Shown here in pieces: positions 1 to 9,918 of a stretch of 64,000 nucleotides of DNA. The first letter of the stretch is position 1, and every line of letters starts with the position of its first letter. The translations under genes were made by a program, and so were the position numbers. The notes under the pieces were generated by a model that worked only from the letters and a program-made list of their open reading frames with translations, was not told the DNA's origin and searched no databases. Source of the stretch: CALGTL01 sp963579135 (lineage in GTDB: Bacteria > Chloroflexota > Dehalococcoidia > Lucifugimonadales > Australimonadaceae); assembly GCA_963579135.1 (NCBI GenBank), contig CAUZFB010000002.1, forward strand, positions 1-64,000, given 5' to 3'.

Positions 1-216
1 TCTTCAACCTCCGCCTCGGGTTCCGCAGCGACCGCCTCTTCCTCAGCAGGGGCCTCTTCAACCTCCGCCTCGGGTTCCGCAGCGACCGCCTCTTCCTCAG
101 CAGGGGCCTCTTCAACCTCCGCCTCGGGTTCCGCAGCGACCGCCTCTTCCTCAGCAGGGGCCTCTTCAACCTCCGCCTCGGATTCCCCAGCGACCGCCTG
201 TTCAGCAGCTGCCTCG
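1..216 (-). repeat. 54-bp in-frame tandem repeat in the 3' part of rpsQ
   Basis: Three identical 54-bp units lie at 1-54, 55-108 and 109-162, and a fourth, diverged unit lies at 163-216. Each unit encodes 18 residues rich in Ala, Glu, Pro and Val (APAEEEAVAAEPEAEVEE). The array probably continues beyond position 1. Exact identity of neighbouring copies points to recent unequal exchange or slippage. Confidence 0.95.
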
Positions 217-680
217 GGCTCCTCGGCTAGCGTCTCTTGAGCTTCCGCGACCGGCTTGTCCATTGCCGCCTTCGCGGTTACAGGAGCGGCCTCGCCAATA
301 GCCAGCCGTCGTGCCGCAGCACGCTGCGCGGCCCTCGTCGGCCCACGCCGGCGTTGCGAAGCGGTCGTTACCTCTTCCGCGTTGATCTCAGCCGCCACAG
401 CGGGTTCAATCTCCGGAAGCTCTTGGCGAACCAGTAGCTCCGTCACCCGCCATCGCTTCGTCTTCGAAAGCGGTCGCGTCTCCGTTATCCGCACGACATC
501 GCCGACGCGATACGCATTGTTCTCGTCGTGCGCCTGAAACTTCGTTAGATGGCGGATGGACTTGCCGTAGAGACGGTGCTGAACGCGACGTTCAACCGCA
601 ACCACTACCGTCTTGTCCATACCGTCGCTGACAACACGGCCCACGCGGACCTTGCGCCGTTCACCTGCCTGCGTGGTCAT
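1..680 (-). CDS. rpsQ: 30S ribosomal protein S17 with long repetitive C-terminal extension (partial, 3' end outside window)
   Basis: S17 is a primary 16S rRNA-binding protein of the small subunit. Residues about 8-85 are a normal S17 core, with GRVVSDGMDKTVVVAVER near the start and the typical HDENNAYRVGDVV segment. A family member would end near residue 85. This one continues through a basic Ala/Arg-rich linker (to about 150) into an Ala/Glu/Pro-rich region of 18-residue repeats, and no stop is reached before the window edge, so the gene is open at its 3' end. The ATG at 680 overlaps the TGA of rpmC by four bases (ATGA), which implies translational coupling. The core is certain; the function of the tail is unknown. 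Confidence 0.93.
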   Translation of the reverse strand, partial: MTTQAGERRKVRVGRVVSDGMDKTVVVAVERRVQHRLYGKSIRHLTKFQAHDENNAYRVGDVVRITETRPLSKTKRWRVTELLVRQELPEIEPAVAAEINAEEVTTASQRRRGPTRAAQRAAARRLAIGEAAPVTAKAAMDKPVAEAQETLAEEPEAAAEQAVAGESEAEVEEAPAEEEAVAAEPEAEVEEAPAEEEAVAAEPEAEVEEAPAEEEAVAAEPEAEVE

Positions 681-886
681 ACCTTGCTCCCAAGCAACTC
701 GCGTTCTCGCTCAACCGTCAAAATGTGAGCCAGGCGGCGCTTCGCGTCCCGCAGCTCACCGGAATTAGAGAGTTGGTGAGTAGATATTTTGAACCGAAGG
801 TTCATGATTTCCAGTCGCGTGTTGAACTCCTCTTCATTGAGGCGGTCATCCGCGAGGGCTCTGATTGTTTCAATTTTGGCTCGCAT
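677..886 (-). CDS. rpmC: 50S ribosomal protein L29
   Basis: L29 is a small two-helix protein that binds 23S rRNA near the exit tunnel. The 69-residue product has the family length, the N-terminal helix with the LNEEEFNTRLEIMNLRFK stretch and the C-terminal KRRLAHILTVERERE segment. It lies between rplP (18 bp upstream) and rpsQ (4-bp overlap), the universal S10-operon order. The ATG at 886 is preceded by a purine-rich stretch. No anomalies are seen. Confidence 0.95.
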   Translation of the reverse strand: MRAKIETIRALADDRLNEEEFNTRLEIMNLRFKISTHQLSNSGELRDAKRRLAHILTVERERELLGSKV

Positions 887-904
887 GTGTGTCCCTGGTT
901 ACCG

Positions 905-1330
905 CTAAACGGCTACCAGTTTCTCCTCTCTTGCAACGGTCCGGGTCGGGATGGGCAGCTTCTGCGCTGCACGGGCAAGCGCGGCACGCGCGAGTTCCGG
1001 CGGCACGCCACCGACCTCGTACATGATGCGGCCTGGGCGAACCACGGCCACCCATGCCTCCACCGGTCCTTTACCGCCACCCTGGCGGACTTCCAACGGC
1101 TTGTGCGAGATCGGCTTGTCCGGGAACATCCGGATCCAAACCTGACCACCACGCCGAAGGTGCCGCGTAATCGCACGACGTCCGGCCTCAATCTGCCGTG
1201 CAGTAATCCAGTGAACTCCCATGGCCTTCAAGCCGAAGTCACCGAACGCCACCGTGCTGCCTTTGACGGCCATGCCCCTCATGCGGCCACGGTGCGTCTT
1301 CCTGTAACGGGTCCGTTTAGGCTGAAGCAT
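905..1330 (-). CDS. rplP: 50S ribosomal protein L16
   Basis: L16 organises the A-site region of the large subunit. The product starts MLQPKRTRYRKTHRGRM and has the family signature segments GGQVWIRMFPDKPISHKP and PGRIMYEVGGV. I place the start at 1330, giving 141 residues, because all L16 proteins begin at this methionine. A longer reading from 1387 only adds sequence that overlaps rpsC. Even so, the chosen start lies 14 bases inside the 3' end of rpsC, consistent with coupled translation. Confidence 0.96.
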   Translation of the reverse strand: MLQPKRTRYRKTHRGRMRGMAVKGSTVAFGDFGLKAMGVHWITARQIEAGRRAITRHLRRGGQVWIRMFPDKPISHKPLEVRQGGGKGPVEAWVAVVRPGRIMYEVGGVPPELARAALARAAQKLPIPTRTVAREEKLVAV

Positions 1331-2030
1331 TCGCTCCCTCCACTCCGATCTGTTCGCCGGAAACAACTTCCTCGATCTGTTGACCACGGTGCTTCTCGGC
1401 GAGGATGTCTCCTCGGTAGATCCAAACCTTCACGCCGATGCGGCCCATCGTGGTTGCCGCTTCAGCCAGTCCATAGTCGATGTCCGCCCGCAGCGTGTGC
1501 AGCGGCACTCGGCCGTCCATGACCTTCTCCCGTCGAGCGATCTCAGCGCCGCCCAAACGACCTGAAACCTGCACCTTGATGCCCTTGGCCCCAGCCTGCA
1601 TGGTCCGCATGACCGCCTGACGGGTTGCCCGCCGGAACATCACGCGACGCTCCAACTGGTCAGCGATGTTCCTTGCCACCAAAAAGGCATCGAGTTCAGG
1701 GTGCCTGATCTCAAGCACGTTCAAGCGAACCTTCTTGCCTTTCGCCGCCCGCTCAACTGCCTTACGCAGCTCATCGACGCGCTGCCCGCCCCGACCGATC
1801 ACGATACCCGGGCGGGCCGTGTGAACGTTGACCGTCAAGTCTTGCGCAGAACGTTCAATCTCAACACGTGAGATACCCGCCTCCGCGTACTGCTTCTGGA
1901 TAACGCCACGGATCTGCAGGTCTTCAAAAACCTGTGCAGCGTAGTCCTGCCCTCGTCCGGCGAACCAACGCGACTGCCAGTCTTTGATGACCCCTAAGCG
2001 GAATCCGATGGGATGTGTCTTATGACCCAC
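1317..2030 (-). CDS. rpsC: 30S ribosomal protein S3
   Basis: S3 sits at the mRNA entry channel. The 237-residue product has the N-terminal GHKTHPIGFRLG, the KH domain with the GIVIGRGGQRVDELR loop, and the C-terminal S3 domain containing SGRLGGAEIARREK. Translation starts at a GTG at 2030. The last 20 or so residues are an acidic/alanine-rich tail, modest in length compared with the S17 and L3 tails in this operon. It overlaps rplP by 14 bp. Confidence 0.96.
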   Translation of the reverse strand: MGHKTHPIGFRLGVIKDWQSRWFAGRGQDYAAQVFEDLQIRGVIQKQYAEAGISRVEIERSAQDLTVNVHTARPGIVIGRGGQRVDELRKAVERAAKGKKVRLNVLEIRHPELDAFLVARNIADQLERRVMFRRATRQAVMRTMQAGAKGIKVQVSGRLGGAEIARREKVMDGRVPLHTLRADIDYGLAEAATTMGRIGVKVWIYRGDILAEKHRGQQIEEVVSGEQIGVEGANASA

Positions 2031-2042
2031 GCTCTGACCTCG

Positions 2043-2384
2043 TTACTTCTGCTCGTGTTCGTCTACGATGATCGTTATGTGACTAGCCCTGCGCTTCACA
2101 TGGCCAACCCGGCCACGCGAACGTGCCCGGAAACGCCGCAACGAAACCGCCTGGTCCGCGAAGGCTGTAACCACCTTCAACCGGGTCGGGTCCATCGAAT
2201 TGTTATTCTCAGCGTTGGCCGCGGCTGAACGCAGAATTGCTGACACGTTCTCGGCAGTCGGTCCCGGCTGGAACCGCAGTGACTCAATCGCATCCGCAAC
2301 ACGCATACCCTGTATCGCGCGCAGCAACAGCCGCACCCGCTTCGGGGAAATACCTACTTGTTTTCCTACTGCCTTCACCGGCAT
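2043..2384 (-). CDS. rplV: 50S ribosomal protein L22
   Basis: L22 lines the nascent-chain exit tunnel. The 113-residue product has ISPKRVRLLLRAIQGM at the N-terminus, the beta-hairpin region AFADQAVSLRRFRARSRGR and the closing HITIIVDE strand, all diagnostic. It follows rpsS by two bases and precedes rpsC by 12 bp, as expected in the S10 operon. Confidence 0.96.
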   Translation of the reverse strand: MPVKAVGKQVGISPKRVRLLLRAIQGMRVADAIESLRFQPGPTAENVSAILRSAAANAENNNSMDPTRLKVVTAFADQAVSLRRFRARSRGRVGHVKRRASHITIIVDEHEQK

Positions 2385-2386
2385 AT

Positions 2387-2674
2387 CTAACGCCTCACCG
2401 AGGACTGACGCTCGGACTTCGAAATGTGACCCCGGAACGTCCGCGTCGGCGCGAACTCCCCGAGCTTGTGACCAACCATGTTCTCGGTAACAAAAACCGG
2501 AATATGACGACGACCGTCATGCACCGCGATGGTCATGCCAAGCATGTCCGGCATGATCGTCGAAGCCCTGGACCAAGTCCGTATTACGACCTTCGTCTCA
2601 CTCCGTTGCGCCTTCTCAACTTTCTTGGCCAACTTCGGGTGCACGTAGGGACCCTTTTTTATCGAACGTGACAT
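2387..2674 (-). CDS. rpsS: 30S ribosomal protein S19
   Basis: S19 binds the head of the small subunit next to S13. The 95-residue product starts MSRSIKKGPYVHPKLAKKVE and contains the family signature with HNGR replaced by HDGR, then FVTENMVGHKLGEFAPTRTF. The ATG at 2674 directly abuts the stop codon of rplB. Confidence 0.97.
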   Translation of the reverse strand: MSRSIKKGPYVHPKLAKKVEKAQRSETKVVIRTWSRASTIMPDMLGMTIAVHDGRRHIPVFVTENMVGHKLGEFAPTRTFRGHISKSERQSSVRR

Positions 2675-3505
2675 TTACTTAGCTCTCCTGTCTCGCACGA
2701 TAAAGACATCAGTGTGCCAGCGGCGCCGCGTCTTGGGACCAAGTGCAGGCTTACCCCACGGAGTCTTCGGGTGCTTCATACCGATCGGGGCGTGGCCCTC
2801 ACCACCACCATGCGGGTGATCGACCGGGTTCATCGCCGAGCCTCGCACCGTAGGACGCCTGCCCAGGTGACGGTTCGCTCCAGCCTTACCCTTCTTCTGG
2901 TTCTTGTGATCTGCGTTACCCACCGTGCCGATGGTCGCCGAGCACGTACTCGGTACGCGCCTGATCTGACCGGATGGCAACCGTAGCATCGCAAAGCGGT
3001 CGTCACGAGCCAAGAGCTGTGCTCCCGTGCCCGCACCACGGCACATCTGTCCACCCTTACCAGGCTGGAACTCGATGTTGTGAATCTGCGTGCCTGTTGG
3101 GATGTTCGCCAGCGGCAATGCGTTCCCAACGCGAATCTCCGCATCAGGGCCAGACATCAGTTTATCGTTCACCTTCACGCCCGTCGGCGCCAGCATGTAA
3201 CGCCGCGCACCATCCGCGTAAACCACCAAGGCGATACGCGCGGACCTGTTGGGGTCGTACTCGATAGTCTCCACACGGCAGGGAATTCCAGCCTTTTCAC
3301 GCTTGAAATCCACATCCCGCCAGGACTGCTTCGCGCCACCCCCACGGTGGTAAACCGTAATCTTGCCGCGTGAGTTACGACCACCCGTGTGGTTCTTCCC
3401 CTTCGTCAGCGCCTTGAACGGCGTGCGAGTCGTCAGCTCTTGGAAATCCGGACGCACCGCATCGCGGCGTCCTGGACTCGTAGGGCGAAGTCGTTTCAGT
3501 GCCAT
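2675..3505 (-). CDS. rplB: 50S ribosomal protein L2
   Basis: L2 is required for subunit association and peptidyl transfer. The 276-residue product has family length. It carries GRNSRGKITVYHRGGGAK in the OB-fold half and the C-terminal signature with AMNPVDHPHGGGEG, including the catalytically implicated His of the HPHGGGEG loop. It is spaced 3 bp from rplW and directly abuts rpsS. Confidence 0.97.
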   Translation of the reverse strand: MALKRLRPTSPGRRDAVRPDFQELTTRTPFKALTKGKNHTGGRNSRGKITVYHRGGGAKQSWRDVDFKREKAGIPCRVETIEYDPNRSARIALVVYADGARRYMLAPTGVKVNDKLMSGPDAEIRVGNALPLANIPTGTQIHNIEFQPGKGGQMCRGAGTGAQLLARDDRFAMLRLPSGQIRRVPSTCSATIGTVGNADHKNQKKGKAGANRHLGRRPTVRGSAMNPVDHPHGGGEGHAPIGMKHPKTPWGKPALGPKTRRRWHTDVFIVRDRRAK

Positions 3506-3508
3506 GGG

Positions 3509-3796
3509 TTACGCCCCCTCGAACAACTGGATCGTATCGCCTGGGGCAACAGTCACCACTGCCTTCTTGTTGGACTTGCGCGTCTGCCAGCGACCGTTGC
3601 CGCGTCGCACACGCTCCGTGTTTTGCGAAATTATGTTGACGCTGAGCACGGAAACCTCGAACCCGCGTTCGACAGCTTCTTTCACCTGCGCCTTGTTGGC
3701 ACCCTGAAGGATGTCAAAGACGTACTTGTTCTGCTCTTGCAGAAGCGTCGACTTCTCCGTGATCACCGGCCGTTTGAGCACTTGGAGAACGTGCAT
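3509..3796 (-). CDS. rplW: 50S ribosomal protein L23
   Basis: L23 forms the docking site for trigger factor and SRP at the tunnel exit. The start at 3796 gives 95 residues beginning MHVLQVLKRPVITEKST, where L23 proteins begin. A longer open frame to 3850 runs into rplD and is rejected. The start codon shares one base with the TAA of rplD (TAATG), which indicates coupling. The C-terminus shows KAVVTVAPGDTIQLFEGA. Confidence 0.95.
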   Translation of the reverse strand: MHVLQVLKRPVITEKSTLLQEQNKYVFDILQGANKAQVKEAVERGFEVSVLSVNIISQNTERVRRGNGRWQTRKSNKKAVVTVAPGDTIQLFEGA

Positions 3797-4461
3797 TACG
3801 CTGCCTCCTCCGACTTCACTTTGCGCGGTGCGCGAGCGGTCTCCGACCAAAGCTCGTTAGCCTCCGCCACCGCATCCGGCGTCATCACCACCATGTCGTA
3901 GCGCAGCAGGTCAAGCACGTTCAGCAAATCTGTGCGAACCGCCTTCACTCGCGGCAGGTTGCTTACACCCCGTGCGATGTCCGGGCTCTGTCCACGCGTA
4001 ACTACCAATGCAGAACCCGTAACCCCGATGGCTCCAAGAACCGTGGCGAACGCCTTGGTCTTGGAGTCCACACCCTCCAGTTCCTGAACGACTCGGAATC
4101 GCTCCTCCGTCACTTTCGTCGAAAGTACCGAGCGGAAGGCCTGTCGTCGCATCCGCTTAGGCATGCGCTTTCGGTACGAGCGAGGGTGCGGCCCGAAGAC
4201 CACACCACCGTGGCGCAAAAGAGGGGAGCGAATGCTGCCCTGGCGGGCTCGACCCGTGCCCTTCTGTGCGAACGGTTTGCGACCCCCACCGGAAACCTGG
4301 GCCCGCGTTAGCGTGTTGCTGCTGCCCTGGCGTTGGTTCGCCTGGTAGTAAACGAGAGCCTGATGGACAAGATCCGGGTTGTACGTCGCGCCGAACACGA
4401 CATCGCTACCTTCAGCCTGACCAACGACCTCACCGGTGATATTGAGGATCGGAAGCTGCAT
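3796..4461 (-). CDS. rplD: 50S ribosomal protein L4
   Basis: L4 reaches into the exit tunnel and in some bacteria also autoregulates the S10 operon. The 221-residue product contains the extended tunnel loop (GGGRKPFAQKGTGRARQGS, HGGVVFGPHPRSY) and the C-terminal alpha/beta domain. The start overlaps the rplC stop in a TAATG arrangement at 4461, and the 3' end overlaps rplW in the same way. The last 15 residues are charged (PRKVKSEEAA). Confidence 0.96.
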   Translation of the reverse strand: MQLPILNITGEVVGQAEGSDVVFGATYNPDLVHQALVYYQANQRQGSSNTLTRAQVSGGGRKPFAQKGTGRARQGSIRSPLLRHGGVVFGPHPRSYRKRMPKRMRRQAFRSVLSTKVTEERFRVVQELEGVDSKTKAFATVLGAIGVTGSALVVTRGQSPDIARGVSNLPRVKAVRTDLLNVLDLLRYDMVVMTPDAVAEANELWSETARAPRKVKSEEAA

Positions 4462-5279
4462 TACTCAGCCTTCCCTTCGTCTACTTCTTCGGGCTCACCA
4501 GCCGCTTCAGCGGATTTCTCTGCCTCAGCAGCAGCAGCCTCAGCGACCGTCTCCTCGACAGTCTCTTCGGCGGGTGCTTCTTCAATCACTTCCTGCTCCT
4601 CGACGACCACGCCAAGAAGCTCGTTCCACTCCTCATTGGAAAGCCGCGTCGCGACCTTCACTCCTTTGGAGTACTTCACCGTAACCATGCCGTTGCGAGC
4701 GCCAGGCACCGACCCTCGTACCATCAGCAGATTACGCTCAGGATCCACCCTCTCAACAATCAGCTTGAGAGACGTCACCTGTTTGTCTCCCATGTGGCCC
4801 GGCATCTTCTTGCCCTTGAACACGCGGCCGGGGTACGTCCCCGCACCAATCGAACCAACCGCCCGGTGACGGTCACCCTGACCGTGGGTCTTGCGACCAC
4901 CCTTGAATCCGTACCGTTTCACCGCGCCCTGGAAACCGCGACCCTTGGACCGGCCGGCCACATCAACCACGTCGCCGGGTTGGAACAAAGTCACCGGAAG
5001 AGCCTGGCCCACTGGGTGCTCCGATAAGTCGTCCGCGGGGAACTCGTGCAGTACACGAGACTCCGCGCCCGACGCCCTCAGGTGCCCTCGGGCGGGCTTC
5101 GTCAGCTGCTTCGCGCGACCGTATCCCACCTGCACGGCCTCGTAGCCGTCACGTTGGTTCGTCCGCACCTGCGTTACCACGCAAGGACCAACCTCAAGCA
5201 CAGTAACCGACACCACCTGGCTGTCAGCGCTGAAGAGGTGGGTCATACCCACTTTTTTACCTATGAGTCCCTGAATCAT
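4461..5279 (-). CDS. rplC: 50S ribosomal protein L3 with acidic C-terminal tail
   Basis: L3 binds near the peptidyl-transferase centre. Residues 1 to about 212 form a normal bacterial L3, with MIQGLIGKKVGMTHLF at the start and the loop segment GFKGGRKTHGQGDRHRAVGS. Bacterial L3 usually ends near residue 210. Here residues from about 224 to 272 are a Glu/Ala-rich low-complexity tail (EEAPAEETVEETVAEAAAAE and on), similar in composition to the S17 tail of the same operon. It is spaced 2 bp from rpsJ. Confidence 0.96.
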   Translation of the reverse strand: MIQGLIGKKVGMTHLFSADSQVVSVTVLEVGPCVVTQVRTNQRDGYEAVQVGYGRAKQLTKPARGHLRASGAESRVLHEFPADDLSEHPVGQALPVTLFQPGDVVDVAGRSKGRGFQGAVKRYGFKGGRKTHGQGDRHRAVGSIGAGTYPGRVFKGKKMPGHMGDKQVTSLKLIVERVDPERNLLMVRGSVPGARNGMVTVKYSKGVKVATRLSNEEWNELLGVVVEEQEVIEEAPAEETVEETVAEAAAAEAEKSAEAAGEPEEVDEGKAE

Positions 5280-5281
5280 GA

Positions 5282-5626
5282 CTACAACTTGATCGAGATG
5301 TCGACGCCCGCCGGCATCTGGAGCCGGGTCAGTGCATCGACCGTCTTCGGGTTAGGTTCAAGAATGTCCACGAGCCGCTTGTGCGTTCGCAACTCGAAGT
5401 GTTCCCGCGAATCCTTGTCGACGTGAGGCGACCGAATCACGCAGAAGCGCTTGATACGCGTCGGCAACGGCACGGGGCCCGCGACGGAAACACCAGTACG
5501 TTCTGCTGCCTCAACGATCTGCTGTGCGGACTGATCCAACAGACGGTGATCGAAGGCGCGCAGGACGATTCGGAGTTTCTCGGAAGACACTCCGCCTGGC
5601 TTGGGCTTAGCTGCTTGTTCTACCAC
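5282..5626 (-). CDS. rpsJ: 30S ribosomal protein S10
   Basis: S10 is a head protein of the small subunit and the partner of NusB in antitermination. Residues from about 18 onward match the family (IVLRAFDHRLLDQSAQQIVE, GPVPLPTRIKRFCVIRSPH). The GTG start at 5626 adds about 14 residues N-terminal to the usual start. A GAGGAG-like site lies upstream of it, but the exact start is less certain than the gene. It follows fusA by 19 bp with no tuf gene between. Confidence 0.94.
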   Translation of the reverse strand: MVEQAAKPKPGGVSSEKLRIVLRAFDHRLLDQSAQQIVEAAERTGVSVAGPVPLPTRIKRFCVIRSPHVDKDSREHFELRTHKRLVDILEPNPKTVDALTRLQMPAGVDISIKL

Positions 5627-5645
5627 TACTCGCTCTCCTCTAGGG

Positions 5646-7721
<2,076 letters not shown>

Positions 7722-7756
7722 GTTAGGTGGCTAATCCCTTGGTCTATCCGCTTCTA

Positions 7757-8227
7757 CTACCACTTGTAATGGACGAAGGCCCTATTGGCCTCGGCCATCT
7801 TGTAAAGCTCTTCACGCCGTCGAACGGCCGATCCCTGTCCTCGCGACGCATCCAGCAACTCAGCCGCCAAACGCGAACGCATCGGCTGCCCCGTCCGTGC
7901 ACGTGCACCGCGGATCAGCCAACGCATCGCCAACGCAACGCGGCGATTCGGCGCAACTTCGATGGGCACCTGGTAGGTGGCACCACCCACACGGCGAGGC
8001 TTTACCTCGACCGTCGGAGTCGCGTTGCGCATCGCTTGATCAAAAATCTCAAGCGGATCGCGGTTCGTTTCAACCTGGATCAGATCCAAGGCCTGGTACA
8101 CAGCCCGCTGTGCAACCGATTTCTTCCCGCCCAGCATCACCCTGTTGATGAAGCTCGACAGTTCCTTGTTCCCGAACTTCGGATCCGGTGCGATCCTCCG
8201 TTTTACAGCTCGACGTCTCCTCGACAT
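7757..8227 (-). CDS. rpsG: 30S ribosomal protein S7
   Basis: S7 nucleates assembly of the 30S head and lines the E site. The 156-residue product has family length. It begins MSRRRRAVKRRIAPDPKFGN and carries the signature KFINRVML-type segment as SFINRVMLGGKKSVAQ. The C-terminus shows AVRRREELYKMAEANRAF. It is separated from rpsL by a 237-bp gap that holds a short inverted repeat but no recognisable gene. Confidence 0.97.
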   Translation of the reverse strand: MSRRRRAVKRRIAPDPKFGNKELSSFINRVMLGGKKSVAQRAVYQALDLIQVETNRDPLEIFDQAMRNATPTVEVKPRRVGGATYQVPIEVAPNRRVALAMRWLIRGARARTGQPMRSRLAAELLDASRGQGSAVRRREELYKMAEANRAFVHYKW

Positions 8228-8464
8228 ACTTCGCCTATTACCTCGCGCTTCCTGACTCTATGTCAGGGCGTTCACTTCCGGCCCCCATTCTTTTAAAGAA
8301 CAAGGCCCTGTACCACGAACGATTCTTAGCTTTGCACAGCCTGGCTCCGCACCAAGCTACTGACGAAACTCGTCCTGCTCACACACCCCATGCTTTACCC
8401 GATGCTGGTTACAGCAATGGGCACCCAGACCGCTCCTAGAGGGTCAGGGAGTCAAGCCAGAGGA
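8228..8464 (-). other. rpsL-rpsG intercistronic spacer with a small inverted repeat
   Basis: This 237-bp spacer is long for a str operon. It contains the inverted repeat CCTGAC-TCTAT-GTCAGG close to the rpsG start at about 8249-8267, with no T-tract on either strand. No open reading frame with recognisable content is seen. In many bacteria S7 autoregulates through structure in this intercistronic region, so a structured leader is plausible, but that is inference. Confidence 0.4.
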
Positions 8465-8875
8465 TTAGGAGCGCTTGGTCCCGTACTTGCTCCGCCCCCG
8501 CTTCCGGCCATCGACTCCGGTTGCATCAAGCGCACCACGGATGATGTGATACCTAACACCCGGCAAGTCTTTAACACGGCCGCCACGGATTAATACAACG
8601 GAGTGCTCTTGCAATGTGTGACCCTCACCCGGGATGTAGGCGGTGACCTCCATCCCATTGGTCATGCGCACACGGGCCACTTTTCGAAGAGCTGAATTCG
8701 GCTTCTTCGGCGTAACGGTCCGGACCTGTACACAAACCCCCAGCTTCTGCGGGGACCCGTCACCACGGTAAACGCGGTTACGAAGCGTGTTGCGCACGAA
8801 ACGCAACGCCGGCGCCTTGGTCTTCTTAACTAAGCGCTTCCGGCCCTGCCTCACTAACTGGTTAACCGTCGGCAT
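8465..8875 (-). CDS. rpsL: 30S ribosomal protein S12
   Basis: S12 monitors codon-anticodon pairing at the decoding centre. The 136-residue product begins MPTVNQLVRQGRKRLVKKTK. It has the conserved TPKKPNSALRKVARVR segment, where classical streptomycin-resistance changes map to the Lys of KPNS and to the Lys of the second loop, here written GRVKDLPGVRYH. Both Lys positions are wild-type-like. It is the first gene of the ribosomal block. Confidence 0.97.
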   Translation of the reverse strand: MPTVNQLVRQGRKRLVKKTKAPALRFVRNTLRNRVYRGDGSPQKLGVCVQVRTVTPKKPNSALRKVARVRMTNGMEVTAYIPGEGHTLQEHSVVLIRGGRVKDLPGVRYHIIRGALDATGVDGRKRGRSKYGTKRS

Positions 8876-9336
8876 CTGTACCTACCTTCTCGTCACACAC
8901 ACAGAAATCATTCCACGCCCCGAACGGGCGAGAACAGGAGAATGTTACCTAGAATCGGAGGAGCGTGTCAACCGGTTCCCCTCTCAACGCAGGCGCCGAG
9001 ACCTCAGGGTCACCGCTATGGAACGAGACGAGTCTGGAGGTACAAGAGCGTACAGCACCGGTTCCCTGCTATAGCGCACCAAGCATTATCGGTGATTCGT
9101 CGCTCCTCGTCGGCGGGTAGAATCCCACAATGGTCGACGACAGCGCGGTCCCACCCGCCATGTACGGGCAACAATCCATCGATCACGCCCATCGCCTGCC
9201 GGTTCGCCGGCTCTGAAGAACCTGTGCCCCGACGCCACCAACATTGGGGGAAGCCCCTAGCCAAGCCAGGTAGACTTGGCAGCCCACCAAGCGTGGCTCC
9301 GTCAACACAACGACCTGCACGCGAAAGGCCACCCCC
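8876..9336. other. Divergent intergenic region between rpsL and the adenosyltransferase gene
   Basis: This 461-bp region separates the minus-strand ribosomal operon from plus-strand genes. Apart from the rpsL promoter candidate I see no gene. Short open frames here lack ribosome-binding sites and family resemblance. No tRNA fold and no clear cobalamin-riboswitch B12 box was found by eye upstream of the adenosyltransferase gene, although such an element would make sense here. Confidence 0.5.
8942..8971 (-). promoter_or_regulatory. Candidate sigma70-type promoter for the str/S10 block
   Basis: On the minus strand a perfect -35 hexamer TTGACA (8971-8966) is followed after 18 bases by TAACAT (8947-8942). 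A start site would lie near 8935, leaving a leader of about 60 bases before the rpsL ATG at 8875. It was identified by eye only. Confidence 0.5.
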
Positions 9337-9867
9337 ATGGCAAAGCCCATATACACGAAATACGGTGACCAAGGAGAGACGGGCCTTCTCTACGGCGGCC
9401 GCGTCTCCAAGGCCAACCCCCGTACCGAGGCCTACGGTGCAGTGGATGAAGCGGTCTCAGCCCTTGGCCTCGCCAAAGCACTCTCCAGGAACGGCTATGT
9501 GCGCGAGACCATCGACGGCCTCCAGCGCGAACTCTTCACCGTGGGCGCTGAGCTCGCCACCGACCCCGCCGACCGCGATAAGCTCCTCAAGCACTTCTCC
9601 GCGGTCACCCCAGAGATGACCGAGGTGATCGAGCGCTCCATCGACGCCATCACTGCTGAGGTGCCCCTCCCTCCAGAGTTCATCATTCCGGGCGGCTCCA
9701 CCGCGTCGGCGGCCATTGACGTTGCGCGAACCATACTCCGGCGCGCTGAGCGCCGGGCCGTCGCCCTCTTCGACACCAACCAACTCGACAGCCCCGAACT
9801 TCTCCGCTACCTCAATCGTGCGTCAGATTTCCTCTTCATGCTCGCTCGCTACGAAGACAAGACATAG
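9337..9867 (+). CDS. Cob(I)alamin adenosyltransferase, PduO/MMAB type
   Basis: This enzyme transfers the adenosyl group of ATP to cob(I)alamin to give coenzyme B12. The 176-residue product starts MAKPIYTKYGDQGETGLLYG, the ATP-binding N-terminal motif of the PduO type (TKxGDxGxT). It carries the usual second motif with ARTILRRAERRAVAL and the C-terminal YLNRASDFLFMLARY segment. All are diagnostic of the family. The length is standard. It is followed after 51 bp by the FMN oxidase gene on the same strand, with no obvious pathway link between them. Confidence 0.92.
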   Translation: MAKPIYTKYGDQGETGLLYGGRVSKANPRTEAYGAVDEAVSALGLAKALSRNGYVRETIDGLQRELFTVGAELATDPADRDKLLKHFSAVTPEMTEVIERSIDAITAEVPLPPEFIIPGGSTASAAIDVARTILRRAERRAVALFDTNQLDSPELLRYLNRASDFLFMLARYEDKT

Positions 9868-9918
9868 AATCGCCCGCGCCGCAGCCTGATCGCCCGACCA
9901 CCTACGGAGGGATACACC

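Noticed and set aside
1..216. CRISPR-like repeat array
   Set aside because: The repeats are contiguous without spacers, are in frame with rpsQ and encode a regular peptide.
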